Positions 15,458-23,754 of a stretch of DNA of 64,000 nucleotides are shown here, in pieces. Position 1 is the stretch's first letter; every line of letters starts with the position of its first letter. Position numbers and translations under genes: made by a program. Source of the DNA: Streptomyces sp. HUAS CB01 (GTDB taxonomy: Bacteria > Actinomycetota > Actinomycetes > Streptomycetales > Streptomycetaceae); contig NZ_CP129137.1 in assembly GCF_030406905.1 (NCBI RefSeq), positions 3,802,001-3,866,000 of the forward strand, written 5' to 3'. The notes beneath the pieces are model-generated. The model worked only from the letters and a program-made list of their open reading frames with translations. It did not search any database and was not told where the DNA came from.

Positions 15458-17352
15458 GGACGGACCTCGGCGTGGTCGTGGCCGCGGTCGGCGGCGTCGG
15501 TCAGATAGGCGTCGGCCTGGAGCCGGAACAGACGGGCGTAGGTCCCGTCGAGGGCCAGCAGTTCGGCATGGGTGCCTTCCTCGATGAGCGCGCCCCCCTG
15601 CATCACGAGGATCTTGTCCGCGAGACGGACCGTGGAGAACCGGTGGGAGACGATCAATGACGTGGCCCGTGCGCAGATGGTGCGCAGCCGGCCGAAGAGA
15701 TCGGCCTCCGCCTCCGGGTCGATCGCCGCGGTCGGCTCGTCGAGGACCGCGACCGGCGCGTCCCTCAGGAAGGCTCGTGCCAGGGCGATCTTCTGCCACT
15801 GGCCGCCGGACAGCTGGTGTCCGCCCTCGAAGTGCCGGCCCAGCACGGTGTCGTACGTGTCGCCGAGCCCCTCGACGAACTCGGCCGCGCCGCCGGCCTC
15901 GGCGGCCGCACGGATGCGCGCCGTGTCGTCGAGGAGTTCGAGCCGGCCGAAGCCGATGTTGTGGCGTACGGGCAGCTCGTACCGGATGAAGTCCTGGAAG
16001 ACGACTCCGATGTTCCGCTGCAGGTCGGTCGTGTCGTACTCCTCGATGGGCACACCGTCGACGAGGATGCGGCCGCTCGTGGGCTCGTACAGCCGGGTCA
16101 GCAGTTTGACGATGGTGCTCTTGCCCGCCCCGTTGGCGCCGACGAGGGCGCAGCAGGTGCCGGCCGGGAGGAAGCACGTGAAGCCGTCCAGAGCGGGTTC
16201 CGTGCTGCCGGGGTAGCGGAAGGTCACGTCCTGGAACTCGATGCCGTGGGTGAGGCGGCGCGGGAACGGGCGGGTGCCGCTCGCGATCCGGCCCTCGGGC
16301 AGTGACAGGTAGTCGAAGAGGTTCCCCGTGAAGAGCGTGTTCTGGTAGAGCGTCGCCACGCCCAGCAGCAGCCCCGTGGCCGCCGCGTGGACGGCGCCCA
16401 GGGCCTGGAGGTACCCCGCGAGCTCACCGAGGCGACCGGTCTCCACGGTCGACGTGAGGGCGAAGACCAGCGCGCCCGCCGAACAGGCGACGCTGACCAG
16501 CCCCAGTACCGCCGACCAGCCGTGCCGCCTGCGGGCCAGCGCGCGGTCGACGCGGAAGAACTCGCGCACCAGCGCCCCGTAGCGTTCCACGAAGTAGGGG
16601 CCGAGCTGGTAGAGCTTCACCTCCTTGTAGGAGGAGTCCGTCGTCGTCAGGTCCTGGTAGTAGAACGCACGCCGGCGGTCCTGCGCGCGGTGGTACTCGA
16701 CCGCGTAGCCCTCCTTGCTGAACACGATGTGCGCGGCGAGCGCGGGCAGCGGGGCCAGCAGGATGGCGAGCGCGATCCAGGCGTTCCACGAGAACAGCAC
16801 CGAACTGACCATGACGAGCGAGGCCAGCGAGGTGAGCGTGCGCAGCATCTCCTCGAAGACCTCGAACGCCGTGCCCCCGCCGCTCTCCCGCAGCGCCCGC
16901 TGCAGGCGGTCGTACGCCTCGGCGTCCTCGTAGGAACTGAGGTCCATGCGAGTCCCCTTGACCATGACCCGCTCGCCGATCTTCGCGGAGAACTCCAGTT
17001 GCAGCAGGGTGTTCAGGTACTGGGAGAAGGACGACAGGACGTGCTCGCCCAACGCCACCGCGACGAGTCCCGCGGCGGCACGGGCGAGCCGGTCCATGGC
17101 CCCCGGGACGTCCGCGAACGCGTCGGCGACGGCCTGTACGGCATCCGCGGTGAGCCAGATCCCGGCTGCCGGCACCGCGGCGGTCGACAGCGTGAGCAGC
17201 GCCAGCGCGGAGACCCGGGCGGGACTCAGTCCCCAGAAACTCCGCAGGACCAGCCACCAGTAGCGCAGGTCCCGGGAGAGTCTGCGGTGCTCGTCGGACG
17301 CGGTGCCGTCGGGTGCCGAGACGGCCGTGCCCCCGGTGTGCTCAGTGGTCAC
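15454..17352 (-). CDS. ABC exporter (fused permease and ATPase), lanthipeptide transporter
   Basis: 632 residues: a six-helix transmembrane domain (about residues 30-330) followed by a nucleotide-binding domain with Walker A GANGAGKST, Q-loop VFQDFIRY, signature LSGGQWQKIALARAF, Walker B VAVLDEPTAAIDPEAE and H-loop SHRFST. There is no N-terminal C39 peptidase domain, so it exports but does not cut the leader. The start lies inside the last codons of lanB (11-base overlap) and the stop overlaps the oxidoreductase start, so the operon is tightly coupled. Homodimeric export of the modified peptide is the expected role; no separate immunity transporter is present. Confidence 0.92.
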   Translation of the reverse strand: MTTEHTGGTAVSAPDGTASDEHRRLSRDLRYWWLVLRSFWGLSPARVSALALLTLSTAAVPAAGIWLTADAVQAVADAFADVPGAMDRLARAAAGLVAVALGEHVLSSFSQYLNTLLQLEFSAKIGERVMVKGTRMDLSSYEDAEAYDRLQRALRESGGGTAFEVFEEMLRTLTSLASLVMVSSVLFSWNAWIALAILLAPLPALAAHIVFSKEGYAVEYHRAQDRRRAFYYQDLTTTDSSYKEVKLYQLGPYFVERYGALVREFFRVDRALARRRHGWSAVLGLVSVACSAGALVFALTSTVETGRLGELAGYLQALGAVHAAATGLLLGVATLYQNTLFTGNLFDYLSLPEGRIASGTRPFPRRLTHGIEFQDVTFRYPGSTEPALDGFTCFLPAGTCCALVGANGAGKSTIVKLLTRLYEPTSGRILVDGVPIEEYDTTDLQRNIGVVFQDFIRYELPVRHNIGFGRLELLDDTARIRAAAEAGGAAEFVEGLGDTYDTVLGRHFEGGHQLSGGQWQKIALARAFLRDAPVAVLDEPTAAIDPEAEADLFGRLRTICARATSLIVSHRFSTVRLADKILVMQGGALIEEGTHAELLALDGTYARLFRLQADAYLTDAADRGHDHAEVRP

Positions 17353-20300
17353 CGGGCCTCCCCCGCAGACAGTTCAGCACGTGCCCCCAGAGCAGGTAGC
17401 ACCGGTTCTCGGCCGGCCGGTCCATGGGCAGCAGCCGGTTCACCTGCATGTGCGCGAGGCTCGCCAGGATGGCGTCGCGCGTGCCCCACAGGGTCCCGGC
17501 CTCCTCGGCCGCGGCTACCGCCGTCGCCGCGCGGCGCACCGCCTCGGCCTGCCCGTCGAGGGCATCCGCCAGCTTCTCGTGGTGGGCGCGGCCGAGCGGG
17601 TGCGGGCGACGGTCCCAGGGCTGGAGCAACTCGCACAGATAGTCGCGGTCCTTCCGGTACCGCTCGCGGGACTCCTTGTCCTCCGGCGGACGCGGCATGG
17701 CCGCCAGTCTCTGGTGGACGTCGAGCCCCCACTGCGTGTACAGCGCGTTCACGGCGGCGAGGGTGACGGCCTCGGGGTCCAGTCCGGGCTCCCTGTCCCA
17801 GAGGAGGCGCAGCAGCCGGCAGGAGACGGCGGAGTTCGCGGCGAAGAGGGCCTCGACGGAGTCGTACACGTCCGGGCCTCCGTAGCGGCTGATCTCCGGT
17901 CGGTACGTGGCGACTTCGAGGCGCTCGGCGGTTCCGTTCCGTACGAGTTCCCCGCCCCAGTCGAGCAGGAGCGGCAGCAGCCGGCCGTCGGCGCGGGCGG
18001 TGCGCACCCTGATGCGCAGGTGGGGGTCCGGGTCGGCGTAGCGGATGTAGAACCAACGGCCGATGTCGAGACCTGCGTCCCGTGTCCGCTCGAGCAGGGC
18101 GGGCAGCTCGACGGCCGCGATCTCGTCGTGGAGGTCCCTGGCCGCGTACAGCTTGAGGTACGACCAGTCGGATCCCGGCAGATGGCTCCGGTGCGCGGCC
18201 GGGTCCGTGCCGAGGGCCCTCCGTGCCTCGGAGGGGCGGGGCCGCCCGTCCGGCCGCGGCACGGCGTCGGGCACGGCGATGAGCGGGACGACGACCTCCG
18301 ACAGGTAGCCGCGGCCCGCGCGGTCCCGCAGCCACAACCGGTCGGGCCCGGGCAGGGCTTCCTGGAGGGTGACGCGTCCGTCGGCGGTGCGCAGTTCGGC
18401 GAGGAGTTCCTCGACGCACACGGGGTGGTCGAGGTCGAGGAGCAGCCGGTTGTCGTCGTCCGCCAGGTACACGTGGCGGGGCACGCCCCAGGTGCTGCGC
18501 CAGCGGCTCAGCTCGGCCGCGGAGCGCGGAAAGTGCGCTGCCCCGGCGGTGGCGGAGCCTCGCGCCCCCACCGGGTGGAGGTTCCATTCGGCGGCGCGCA
18601 CGACGACCCGGCCGCGTACGACGCGCGGGAGGTGCGGGGCGCCCTCGACGGGGCCCCAGGTGAAACCGGTGGGCACGGTGTACCGGGCGCGGGAGACCTC
18701 CAGCAGGAAACGGCAGACGTTGGGGGCGCCGAGCGGGCTGAGCATGTGGTTCTGGACGACGACCACCTCGCGCCCCAGGCGCGCCGAGTAGAGGCGGAAG
18801 CCGTCGTCGTCGGCGCCCACGTGGATGTCGGCCAGGCCGAGGACCCGGTCGGGAGCGACCGACGGGGCCACGTTCACGGGGATCTCGTACGCGTGGACGG
18901 CGGGCCGGATCGCCACGTTGGCGCCGCGGCCGTTGGGTGGCAGGTACGCCAGCTCGGCGACGACGACCTCCGGTTCCAGGGCCTCCCGGGCCCGGGCGTA
19001 GGCCCGGAGGTGTTCGCCGGCGGCCGGGCCGAGCAGAGGGAAGAACCGCCCGAAGGTGCGGCCTCCCTCGCCGAGACCGTCGGTGTTGAGGACGGCGGTC
19101 CAGTCCCCCCGGTCGATGCCGTCGGTGCTGTCCGCGGCGATCTGCACGTACGCGTCCACGCCGGGGCAGAGCGGACCGGCGGCGGCGCGCTCCGGGGGCA
19201 GCAGGCGTTCCAGCACGTCGTCGGTCAGCTTCACCTCTTCGGCACCGCGCCGCCACGCGTCGGCCGCGAGGGCGACCAACTCCCGTGCCGTGTGGGGCTC
19301 GCCCTCGTCCGCCGACTGGGTCATGGCCATGGCACGCGGCGGGTTCACATAGCCGTTGGGCGCGTCGAGGCCGTGCTCGGCGCCGAGGAGTTCGAGGACG
19401 GGGACGACGGCGTCGGTGCCGTACCGCTCCATGAACGCCTGGTGGTACGCGGCGAGATGGTCGTATCCCCCGGGCTGGGCCCGGCCGAGACGGGCCAGGC
19501 AGCCGACCGTGTCGGCGATCTCGTCGGCGACCCGGCGGTCGAGGGACCCGGCGTCGAGGCCGAGGGCGGAATCGACCTGGAACGGCTGGCCCTTGTGGTC
19601 GGGGACGAGGGCGCGCTGCACGGAGCGCAGCCGTCGGAGGGTGGTGGTGTGGCCGTGCGCGGTCCGGCCGGTCAGCTCGACGACCTCCCGCAGCGCGGCC
19701 GCGGAGGAAACGCCCGCCCCCGTGGCGTCGAGGCGGTCCAGGACGTACCGCTCGGGGTGGGGGTCGGTGACGGGAGGCCGGAGATCGGTGACGAGCAGAC
19801 CGAGGCCGACCAGTTCGGTGAGGAACGCGGTGATCCGTTCGCGCCCCGTCCCGGGAAAGCCCTCCGTCAGCTCGTCGGCCAGGGCCGCGAACGGAACGGG
19901 GGCGGCGGGCGGCGCGAGTCGCAGGACGTGCGCGAGGGGTTCGGTGTGGCGTACGCGTACCGAGCGGCGGTCGGAGGCGTCGCCGTGCACACCGGACGCG
20001 GGCAGGACGACCCGGTCGCCCACCTGCCGGGCCAGGGCATTGACGGAAACGCCGAGACGGGTCAGGACTCCCGGGTCCTCCTCCAGCCGCCGTACGAGGG
20101 CGAGCAGCCAGCCCATGTCGGCCCGTACACGGGCGGAGGCGAGCGCGGTGTCGCCGAGCGCCGCGGTGGTGCTGTCGCCGAAGGTGCCGAAGCCGACTCC
20201 GGAGAAGGCCCCGAAGGGGGTCGGCCGGGTGCTCATCCGCGTGAGGTAACGGAGCGTACGCGAGTGCACGCGCCGGTCCTCCTTGCCTCCCGCCCGTCCC

Positions 20301-20587
20301 TGGCGCGTCCGGGCCAGACCGTCGAGCAGTCCGCTCCCGGCCGCGACGAGCGCATGCTGCACCTGTGGGTCGTCGGCCAGGGACCGCAGCCGGTCGCGGG
20401 TGAGGTTCTCGTCGCTGTCGCCGCCACGGGTGCCGTCGCCGCCCACGGCGAGCGCGTCCCGCCAGACGTCGACGGGGAGGGCCGGCGCACGCAGCAGGTG
20501 GAAGTCGAGGGCTCGGTACAGCGGCGTGCGGCGGGTCGGGTCCTTGTGGGTCACGTTCTCGGTCTCGGTCCTGTCGTCACTGGTCAC
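17342..20587 (-). CDS. lanB: Class I lanthipeptide dehydratase LanB (full length)
   Basis: About 1,081 residues, carrying both the glutamylation and the elimination domains in one chain. It uses glutamyl-tRNA to dehydrate Ser/Thr of the precursor. The N-terminal domain shows TPLYRALDFHLLRAP and RTLRYLTRMSTRPTPFGAFSG, the hallmark of the glutamylation lobe. The C-terminal SpaB_C elimination domain has WSYLKLYAARDLHDEI and RWFYIRYADPDPHLRIRVR with the conserved His. The start is uncertain. I chose GTG at 20587, three bases after the lanC stop region, consistent with translational coupling. TTG at 20617 and GTG at 20554 are alternatives. Confidence 0.94.
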   Translation of the reverse strand: MTSDDRTETENVTHKDPTRRTPLYRALDFHLLRAPALPVDVWRDALAVGGDGTRGGDSDENLTRDRLRSLADDPQVQHALVAAGSGLLDGLARTRQGRAGGKEDRRVHSRTLRYLTRMSTRPTPFGAFSGVGFGTFGDSTTAALGDTALASARVRADMGWLLALVRRLEEDPGVLTRLGVSVNALARQVGDRVVLPASGVHGDASDRRSVRVRHTEPLAHVLRLAPPAAPVPFAALADELTEGFPGTGRERITAFLTELVGLGLLVTDLRPPVTDPHPERYVLDRLDATGAGVSSAAALREVVELTGRTAHGHTTTLRRLRSVQRALVPDHKGQPFQVDSALGLDAGSLDRRVADEIADTVGCLARLGRAQPGGYDHLAAYHQAFMERYGTDAVVPVLELLGAEHGLDAPNGYVNPPRAMAMTQSADEGEPHTARELVALAADAWRRGAEEVKLTDDVLERLLPPERAAAGPLCPGVDAYVQIAADSTDGIDRGDWTAVLNTDGLGEGGRTFGRFFPLLGPAAGEHLRAYARAREALEPEVVVAELAYLPPNGRGANVAIRPAVHAYEIPVNVAPSVAPDRVLGLADIHVGADDDGFRLYSARLGREVVVVQNHMLSPLGAPNVCRFLLEVSRARYTVPTGFTWGPVEGAPHLPRVVRGRVVVRAAEWNLHPVGARGSATAGAAHFPRSAAELSRWRSTWGVPRHVYLADDDNRLLLDLDHPVCVEELLAELRTADGRVTLQEALPGPDRLWLRDRAGRGYLSEVVVPLIAVPDAVPRPDGRPRPSEARRALGTDPAAHRSHLPGSDWSYLKLYAARDLHDEIAAVELPALLERTRDAGLDIGRWFYIRYADPDPHLRIRVRTARADGRLLPLLLDWGGELVRNGTAERLEVATYRPEISRYGGPDVYDSVEALFAANSAVSCRLLRLLWDREPGLDPEAVTLAAVNALYTQWGLDVHQRLAAMPRPPEDKESRERYRKDRDYLCELLQPWDRRPHPLGRAHHEKLADALDGQAEAVRRAATAVAAAEEAGTLWGTRDAILASLAHMQVNRLLPMDRPAENRCYLLWGHVLNCLRGRPGDH

Positions 20588-20589
20588 GG

Positions 20590-21831
20590 TCAACGGGGGA
20601 GGAGCACCTTCCACCAACTGGGGCGGTGGCCCGTGGCGAGGGCGCTGAGGGTGAGGGCCACGCCTGCCGCGCCGGTGAGGAGCCCGGGGTTGTCGACGAC
20701 GTGCCCGGTGGTCTCGTGGTCGCGGTAGACCAGAGGGAGGTCCGGGTCGGCAGCGTCGACCAGTCGCCGCGCCAGACCGGGGAGGGCGCGGGCGGCTCCG
20801 TCACTCCCCTTCGCCGCGAACTCCTGGGCGAGGGCGGCGATTCCGGCCAGCCCGTGACAGACGGTGGGCGAGCGCGGCACGTCGCCGCCGGCCACCCGGT
20901 CGAGCAGTCCGTCCAGCGCCGCGAACGCCTCGGTCTCCAGGGCCCGGTCGTCCAGCGCCTCGGCCACGGCCAGCAGTCCTGCGGCGACGCCCCCGGTGCC
21001 GTGGCACCAGGCCGGCCCGGCTTCGCCGGGCTCCGCCGCCGGTACGGACCGGGGCCACCTGAGCCTGCACCCACCGCCGTCACCGACCGCCAGCAGCCAC
21101 TCGGTCACCTCGTCGAGCGCGGCCCGCTGCCCGGGCACCCGGTGCCCTCGCCGCCACGCGGCGGCCAAGGCCGCCGCGATCCCGGCCGCACCGTGGGACA
21201 TGCCGGTGTCGAGACGTCCCTCCACGGCCCAGCGCCCGTCGGTCGCGACCCACACCAGGTACCGCAGGCTCTTCTCCAGAGCCCGCTCGACCAGCGGGGT
21301 CGTGGGGCGTACGGAGCACAGGTGGGCCACGACCCCGGCGCTGCCGTAGAGGAGGTCGTAGTGGTGATCGGCCACGGCGCCGGGACGACGCGGCCGGGGG
21401 GTGGCGAGCACCTGACGACCGAGTTGCTCGTGCAGTCCACCCAGGCTGCCGAGAAAGCGCGGTTCCTCCAGCGAAATGTCCTGGAGCACGAACGCGATCC
21501 CGGCGGTTCCCTCGAAGAGCCCGGGATGCGCGAGGGGCTTCTGCCGGGTGGCGGAAAAGGCCGCGCGCACAAAGGAAAAGCTCCGCTGGAGGGCGCGGTC
21601 CCGCTCTTCTCCGACGGCTGCACCACGGGCGGCGTGCACATGCAGGAGGGCGAGCCCCGCGTGCCCCTCGCTGAGAGAGGCGCCGTGCCAGAAGGGCGTG
21701 TCGGTCTGTTCGGCGGCACGAGCTGCGGCCGCGGCGGCCCGCTCGGGGGTGTCCAGACGTTCTCGGATCAATGCGGCCACCGCTCCGGCGCGGGCGGCCA
21801 CATCGGGCGGGAGGAAAGGGGCGACGGTCAT
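20590..21831 (-). CDS. lanC: Lanthipeptide cyclase LanC
   Basis: 413 residues with the alpha/alpha-barrel LanC pattern. Repeated Gly-containing turns occur at GHAGLALL, FEGTAGIAFVL, DLLYGSAGVVAHL (with the conserved Asp just before), MSHGAAGIAAAL, WCHGTGGVAAGL and VCHGLAGIAAL. The Cys of WCHG and the Cys-His of CHGL are the three zinc ligands, and the His in MSHG is the expected general acid/base. It catalyses addition of Cys thiols to dehydrated residues to form (methyl)lanthionine. ATG at 21831 is 82 bases after the precursor stop; a strong hairpin lies in that gap. Confidence 0.95.
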   Translation of the reverse strand: MTVAPFLPPDVAARAGAVAALIRERLDTPERAAAAAARAAEQTDTPFWHGASLSEGHAGLALLHVHAARGAAVGEERDRALQRSFSFVRAAFSATRQKPLAHPGLFEGTAGIAFVLQDISLEEPRFLGSLGGLHEQLGRQVLATPRPRRPGAVADHHYDLLYGSAGVVAHLCSVRPTTPLVERALEKSLRYLVWVATDGRWAVEGRLDTGMSHGAAGIAAALAAAWRRGHRVPGQRAALDEVTEWLLAVGDGGGCRLRWPRSVPAAEPGEAGPAWCHGTGGVAAGLLAVAEALDDRALETEAFAALDGLLDRVAGGDVPRSPTVCHGLAGIAALAQEFAAKGSDGAARALPGLARRLVDAADPDLPLVYRDHETTGHVVDNPGLLTGAAGVALTLSALATGHRPSWWKVLLPR

Positions 21832-21856
21832 GTACTTTTCCGCGGGAACTCAGGGC

Positions 21857-21886
21857 TGGGCCCTCCGACCTGCGCCGGAGGGCCCA
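21857..21886 (-). terminator. Intercistronic hairpin (attenuator) between precursor gene and lanC
   Basis: GGGCCCTCCG pairs perfectly with CGGAGGGCCC over a short loop, extended by one more pair. Placed between the precursor stop and the lanC start, it could partly stop transcription or stabilise the short upstream mRNA, giving more precursor than enzymes. Confidence 0.6.
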
Positions 21887-21913
21887 TGACTCAGACTCGA
21901 GCCGGAAGCGCTG

Positions 21914-22096
21914 TCAGCACTTGCCGTTCGTGCGCACCGCGGCGCAAGCGGCCGTCAGCTTGATCGTCTGCCGGATGGTCTGCTTCACGACCGCCTTGCT
22001 GACGACGCGCGAAGCGATGCTGGCGACCGGCGAGAGCGACGTCTCGGCCGGGTCGGCGGAGACGGTCACACGGGCGTCGAGGTTGAACTCGTCCAT
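21914..22096 (-). CDS. lanA: Class I lanthipeptide precursor peptide
   Basis: A 60-residue peptide. Residues 4-7 (FNLD) are the leader box recognised by LanB, as in nisin-type leaders. The leader ends plausibly at ASIASR (25-30), like the ASPR end of nisin. The predicted 30-residue core (31-60) begins VVSKAVVK and is strongly cationic. Thr occurs at 40, 44, 48 and 56, Ser at 33, and Cys at only 51 and 60. Likely rings are Thr48-Cys51 (TAAC) and Thr56-Cys60 (TNGKC, at the very C-terminus). Ser33, Thr40 and Thr44 have no Cys partner. ATG at 22096 follows GAAAGGTG. Too small to be noticed without the lanC/lanB genes directly downstream. Confidence 0.88.
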   Translation of the reverse strand: MDEFNLDARVTVSADPAETSLSPVASIASRVVSKAVVKQTIRQTIKLTAACAAVRTNGKC

Positions 22097-22269
22097 GGAA
22101 AAACTGCACCTTTCATTCCGGAGGGACGCCGCTCCGCGAAAAACCGGATGGAATTCCAGCGGCGACCCGGGAATGAAATTACCGATGGGCGGTACACGAG
22201 TGAACCCACCGATCTTCCTTTTCCTCCCCACCGTTCGTCGGGTGCGGGCACCCGACTTTCGGGGTGGGT

Positions 22270-22854
22270 TCACCGCCCTTGCAACGCATCGAGCGCGACG
22301 GCCATGCACAGGGCCAGAACCCGGTCGAGTTCCGGATCCTGGACGCGGATCACGTAGCGGTCGCGTATTCCCCACTTCCGTTCCACGGAAAGGACGGGCC
22401 GGCCGTCCCGCACGAAGTCGAAGTGGTAGAGGAACGGCACCGGCGGCACGGGGACGACCGGCACGAAGGCGTCGACCAGATCCCACGCCCGGCGCGCCAC
22501 CGCGACACCGAGCCGTCTCTCCCTCCCGACGGCGGCGGCCCGGTCCGCCTGGGTCAGATGCCACGTCGAGCGCACCAGCGAAGCCTTGAAGTCCTTGCGG
22601 AAGGAGCCGATCGGCTCGCCGTCCGGGCCGGTGACGTCGTAGGTGGCACCGAGGTCGAGGGCCTCCCTCGCCGTGAACCGGCCGATCACCCGGGCCCGGT
22701 CGTCCCCCGTCCAGAGCGTCAGGTCCTCCTTCAGGGCGAATCTCTTCTGCTCGCCGAACGCGACGACGTCCCCCCCGTCCGCAGCCGCGATCACATAGCG
22801 GTTGACCAGGGGAGTGACCTTCTGCGTCATCAGGAATTCGCTGAGTTGCTCCAT
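22270..22854 (-). CDS. LURP-one-related / tubby-like beta-barrel protein
   Basis: 194 residues. The sequence LMTQKVTPLVNRYVI, FALKEDLTLWTGDDRARVIGRF, YDVTGPDGEPIGSFRKDFKASL and VERKWGIRDRYVIRVQDPELD fits the LURP-one-related (DUF567, tubby/scramblase-like) 12-stranded barrel with a C-terminal hydrophobic helix (RVLALCMAVALDAL). Members are cytosolic or membrane-associated; their role in bacteria is not settled. It starts 143 bases after DUF899 on the same strand and ends 174 bases before the lanthipeptide precursor, so it is probably independent of that operon. Confidence 0.72.
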   Translation of the reverse strand: MEQLSEFLMTQKVTPLVNRYVIAAADGGDVVAFGEQKRFALKEDLTLWTGDDRARVIGRFTAREALDLGATYDVTGPDGEPIGSFRKDFKASLVRSTWHLTQADRAAAVGRERRLGVAVARRAWDLVDAFVPVVPVPPVPFLYHFDFVRDGRPVLSVERKWGIRDRYVIRVQDPELDRVLALCMAVALDALQGR

Positions 22855-22910
22855 GGGGGAACAGTAGGCAGCGGTGATCGCACCCCCCGTACGCCTGAGG
22901 TGGGATCACA

Positions 22911-22930
22911 CACCCCCCGATCGGGGGGTG
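22911..22930. promoter_or_regulatory. 20-bp perfect palindrome
   Basis: CACCCCCCGATCGGGGGGTG is perfectly self-complementary. It lies 57 bases upstream of the LURP-one gene start and 68 bases past the DUF899 stop. With no loop it is more like an operator than a terminator, though it could close the DUF899 transcript. Confidence 0.45.
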
Positions 22931-22997
22931 CTCCGCCCTCCGAAGGAGAGAGCAGGGCCGCGACGGCACCGTGGGGCGCCCCGTCCGGAGAGGGAGC

Positions 22998-23711
22998 TCA
23001 GCCGACCCCGCGGGGCTCGGAGGGCCCCTCCGTTGCCGGTTCGGCGTCGTCGCCGTACGCGTCGTGCCAGTTCCACCAGGCGTACGGCGGCGTCTGGGGA
23101 TAGCCCTCGGGCGAGCTCTCCCACGTCTCCTGCCGTCCGAGAGCGGTCATGTCGAGGTAGCTCCAGGTGCTCCCCAGCGCCTCGTCCCCGCGGTTGTTGA
23201 CGAAGTAGGTGCGGAACACCCGGTCGCCGTCACGGATGAACGCGTTCGTCCCGTGCCACTCGTCCACCCCGAAGTCGGCGTCGAAGTCGCCGGTGATCGT
23301 GTACCAGGGGATCGTCCAGCCCATCCGTGCCTTCACCCGCTCGACGTCCGGCTGCGGCGCACGCGAGACGAAGACGAGAGTGGTGTCGCGGGCGTTCAGA
23401 TGGGCGAGGTGACCGACGTGGTCGGCCACCATGGAGCAGCCGCGGCAGGCGTGGTCGGGCCAGCCGGACACACCGGGCTCGAAGAACGCGCGGTAGACGA
23501 TCAGCTGCCGACGGCCCTCGAAGAGGTCGAGCAGGCCCGCCTTGCCCTCGGGGCCCTCGAACTCGTACGCCTTCTCCACCGCCAGCCACGGCATCCGCCG
23601 ACGCCTGGCGGCCAGTTCGTCACGAGCGCGGGTCAGCCTCTTCTCCTCGACGAGCAGTTCCTGCCGCGCGGACTCCCACTCCTGCGGCGAGACGACCGGG
23701 GGTGTCTCCAT
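22998..23711 (-). CDS. DUF899 family thioredoxin-fold protein
   Basis: 237 residues of the DUF899 family, predicted thioredoxin-like and thought to be redox-active. Seen: the N-terminal coiled helix SPQEWESARQELLVEEKRL, YEFEGPEGKAGLLDLFEGRR, the CRGCSM site in WPDHACRGCSMVADHVGHL, LVFVSRAPQPDVER, and the late FRTYFVNNRGDEALGSTWSYLDMT. The CxxC-like CRGC is the presumed active site. I chose the ATG at 23711, where family members begin; GTG at 23723 is possible. Ends with an acidic tail. Substrate unknown. Confidence 0.88.
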   Translation of the reverse strand: METPPVVSPQEWESARQELLVEEKRLTRARDELAARRRRMPWLAVEKAYEFEGPEGKAGLLDLFEGRRQLIVYRAFFEPGVSGWPDHACRGCSMVADHVGHLAHLNARDTTLVFVSRAPQPDVERVKARMGWTIPWYTITGDFDADFGVDEWHGTNAFIRDGDRVFRTYFVNNRGDEALGSTWSYLDMTALGRQETWESSPEGYPQTPPYAWWNWHDAYGDDAEPATEGPSEPRGVG

Positions 23712-23754
23712 GGTGACGTTCACCTTCCCCTTCGGGTCCGGACTCGTTCCGGCA

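Noticed and set aside
17303..20728. A continuous 1,100-codon frame on the plus strand across lanB
   Set aside because: It mirrors the high-GC third positions of lanB, has no recognisable domain, and lanB on the other strand has clear motifs.
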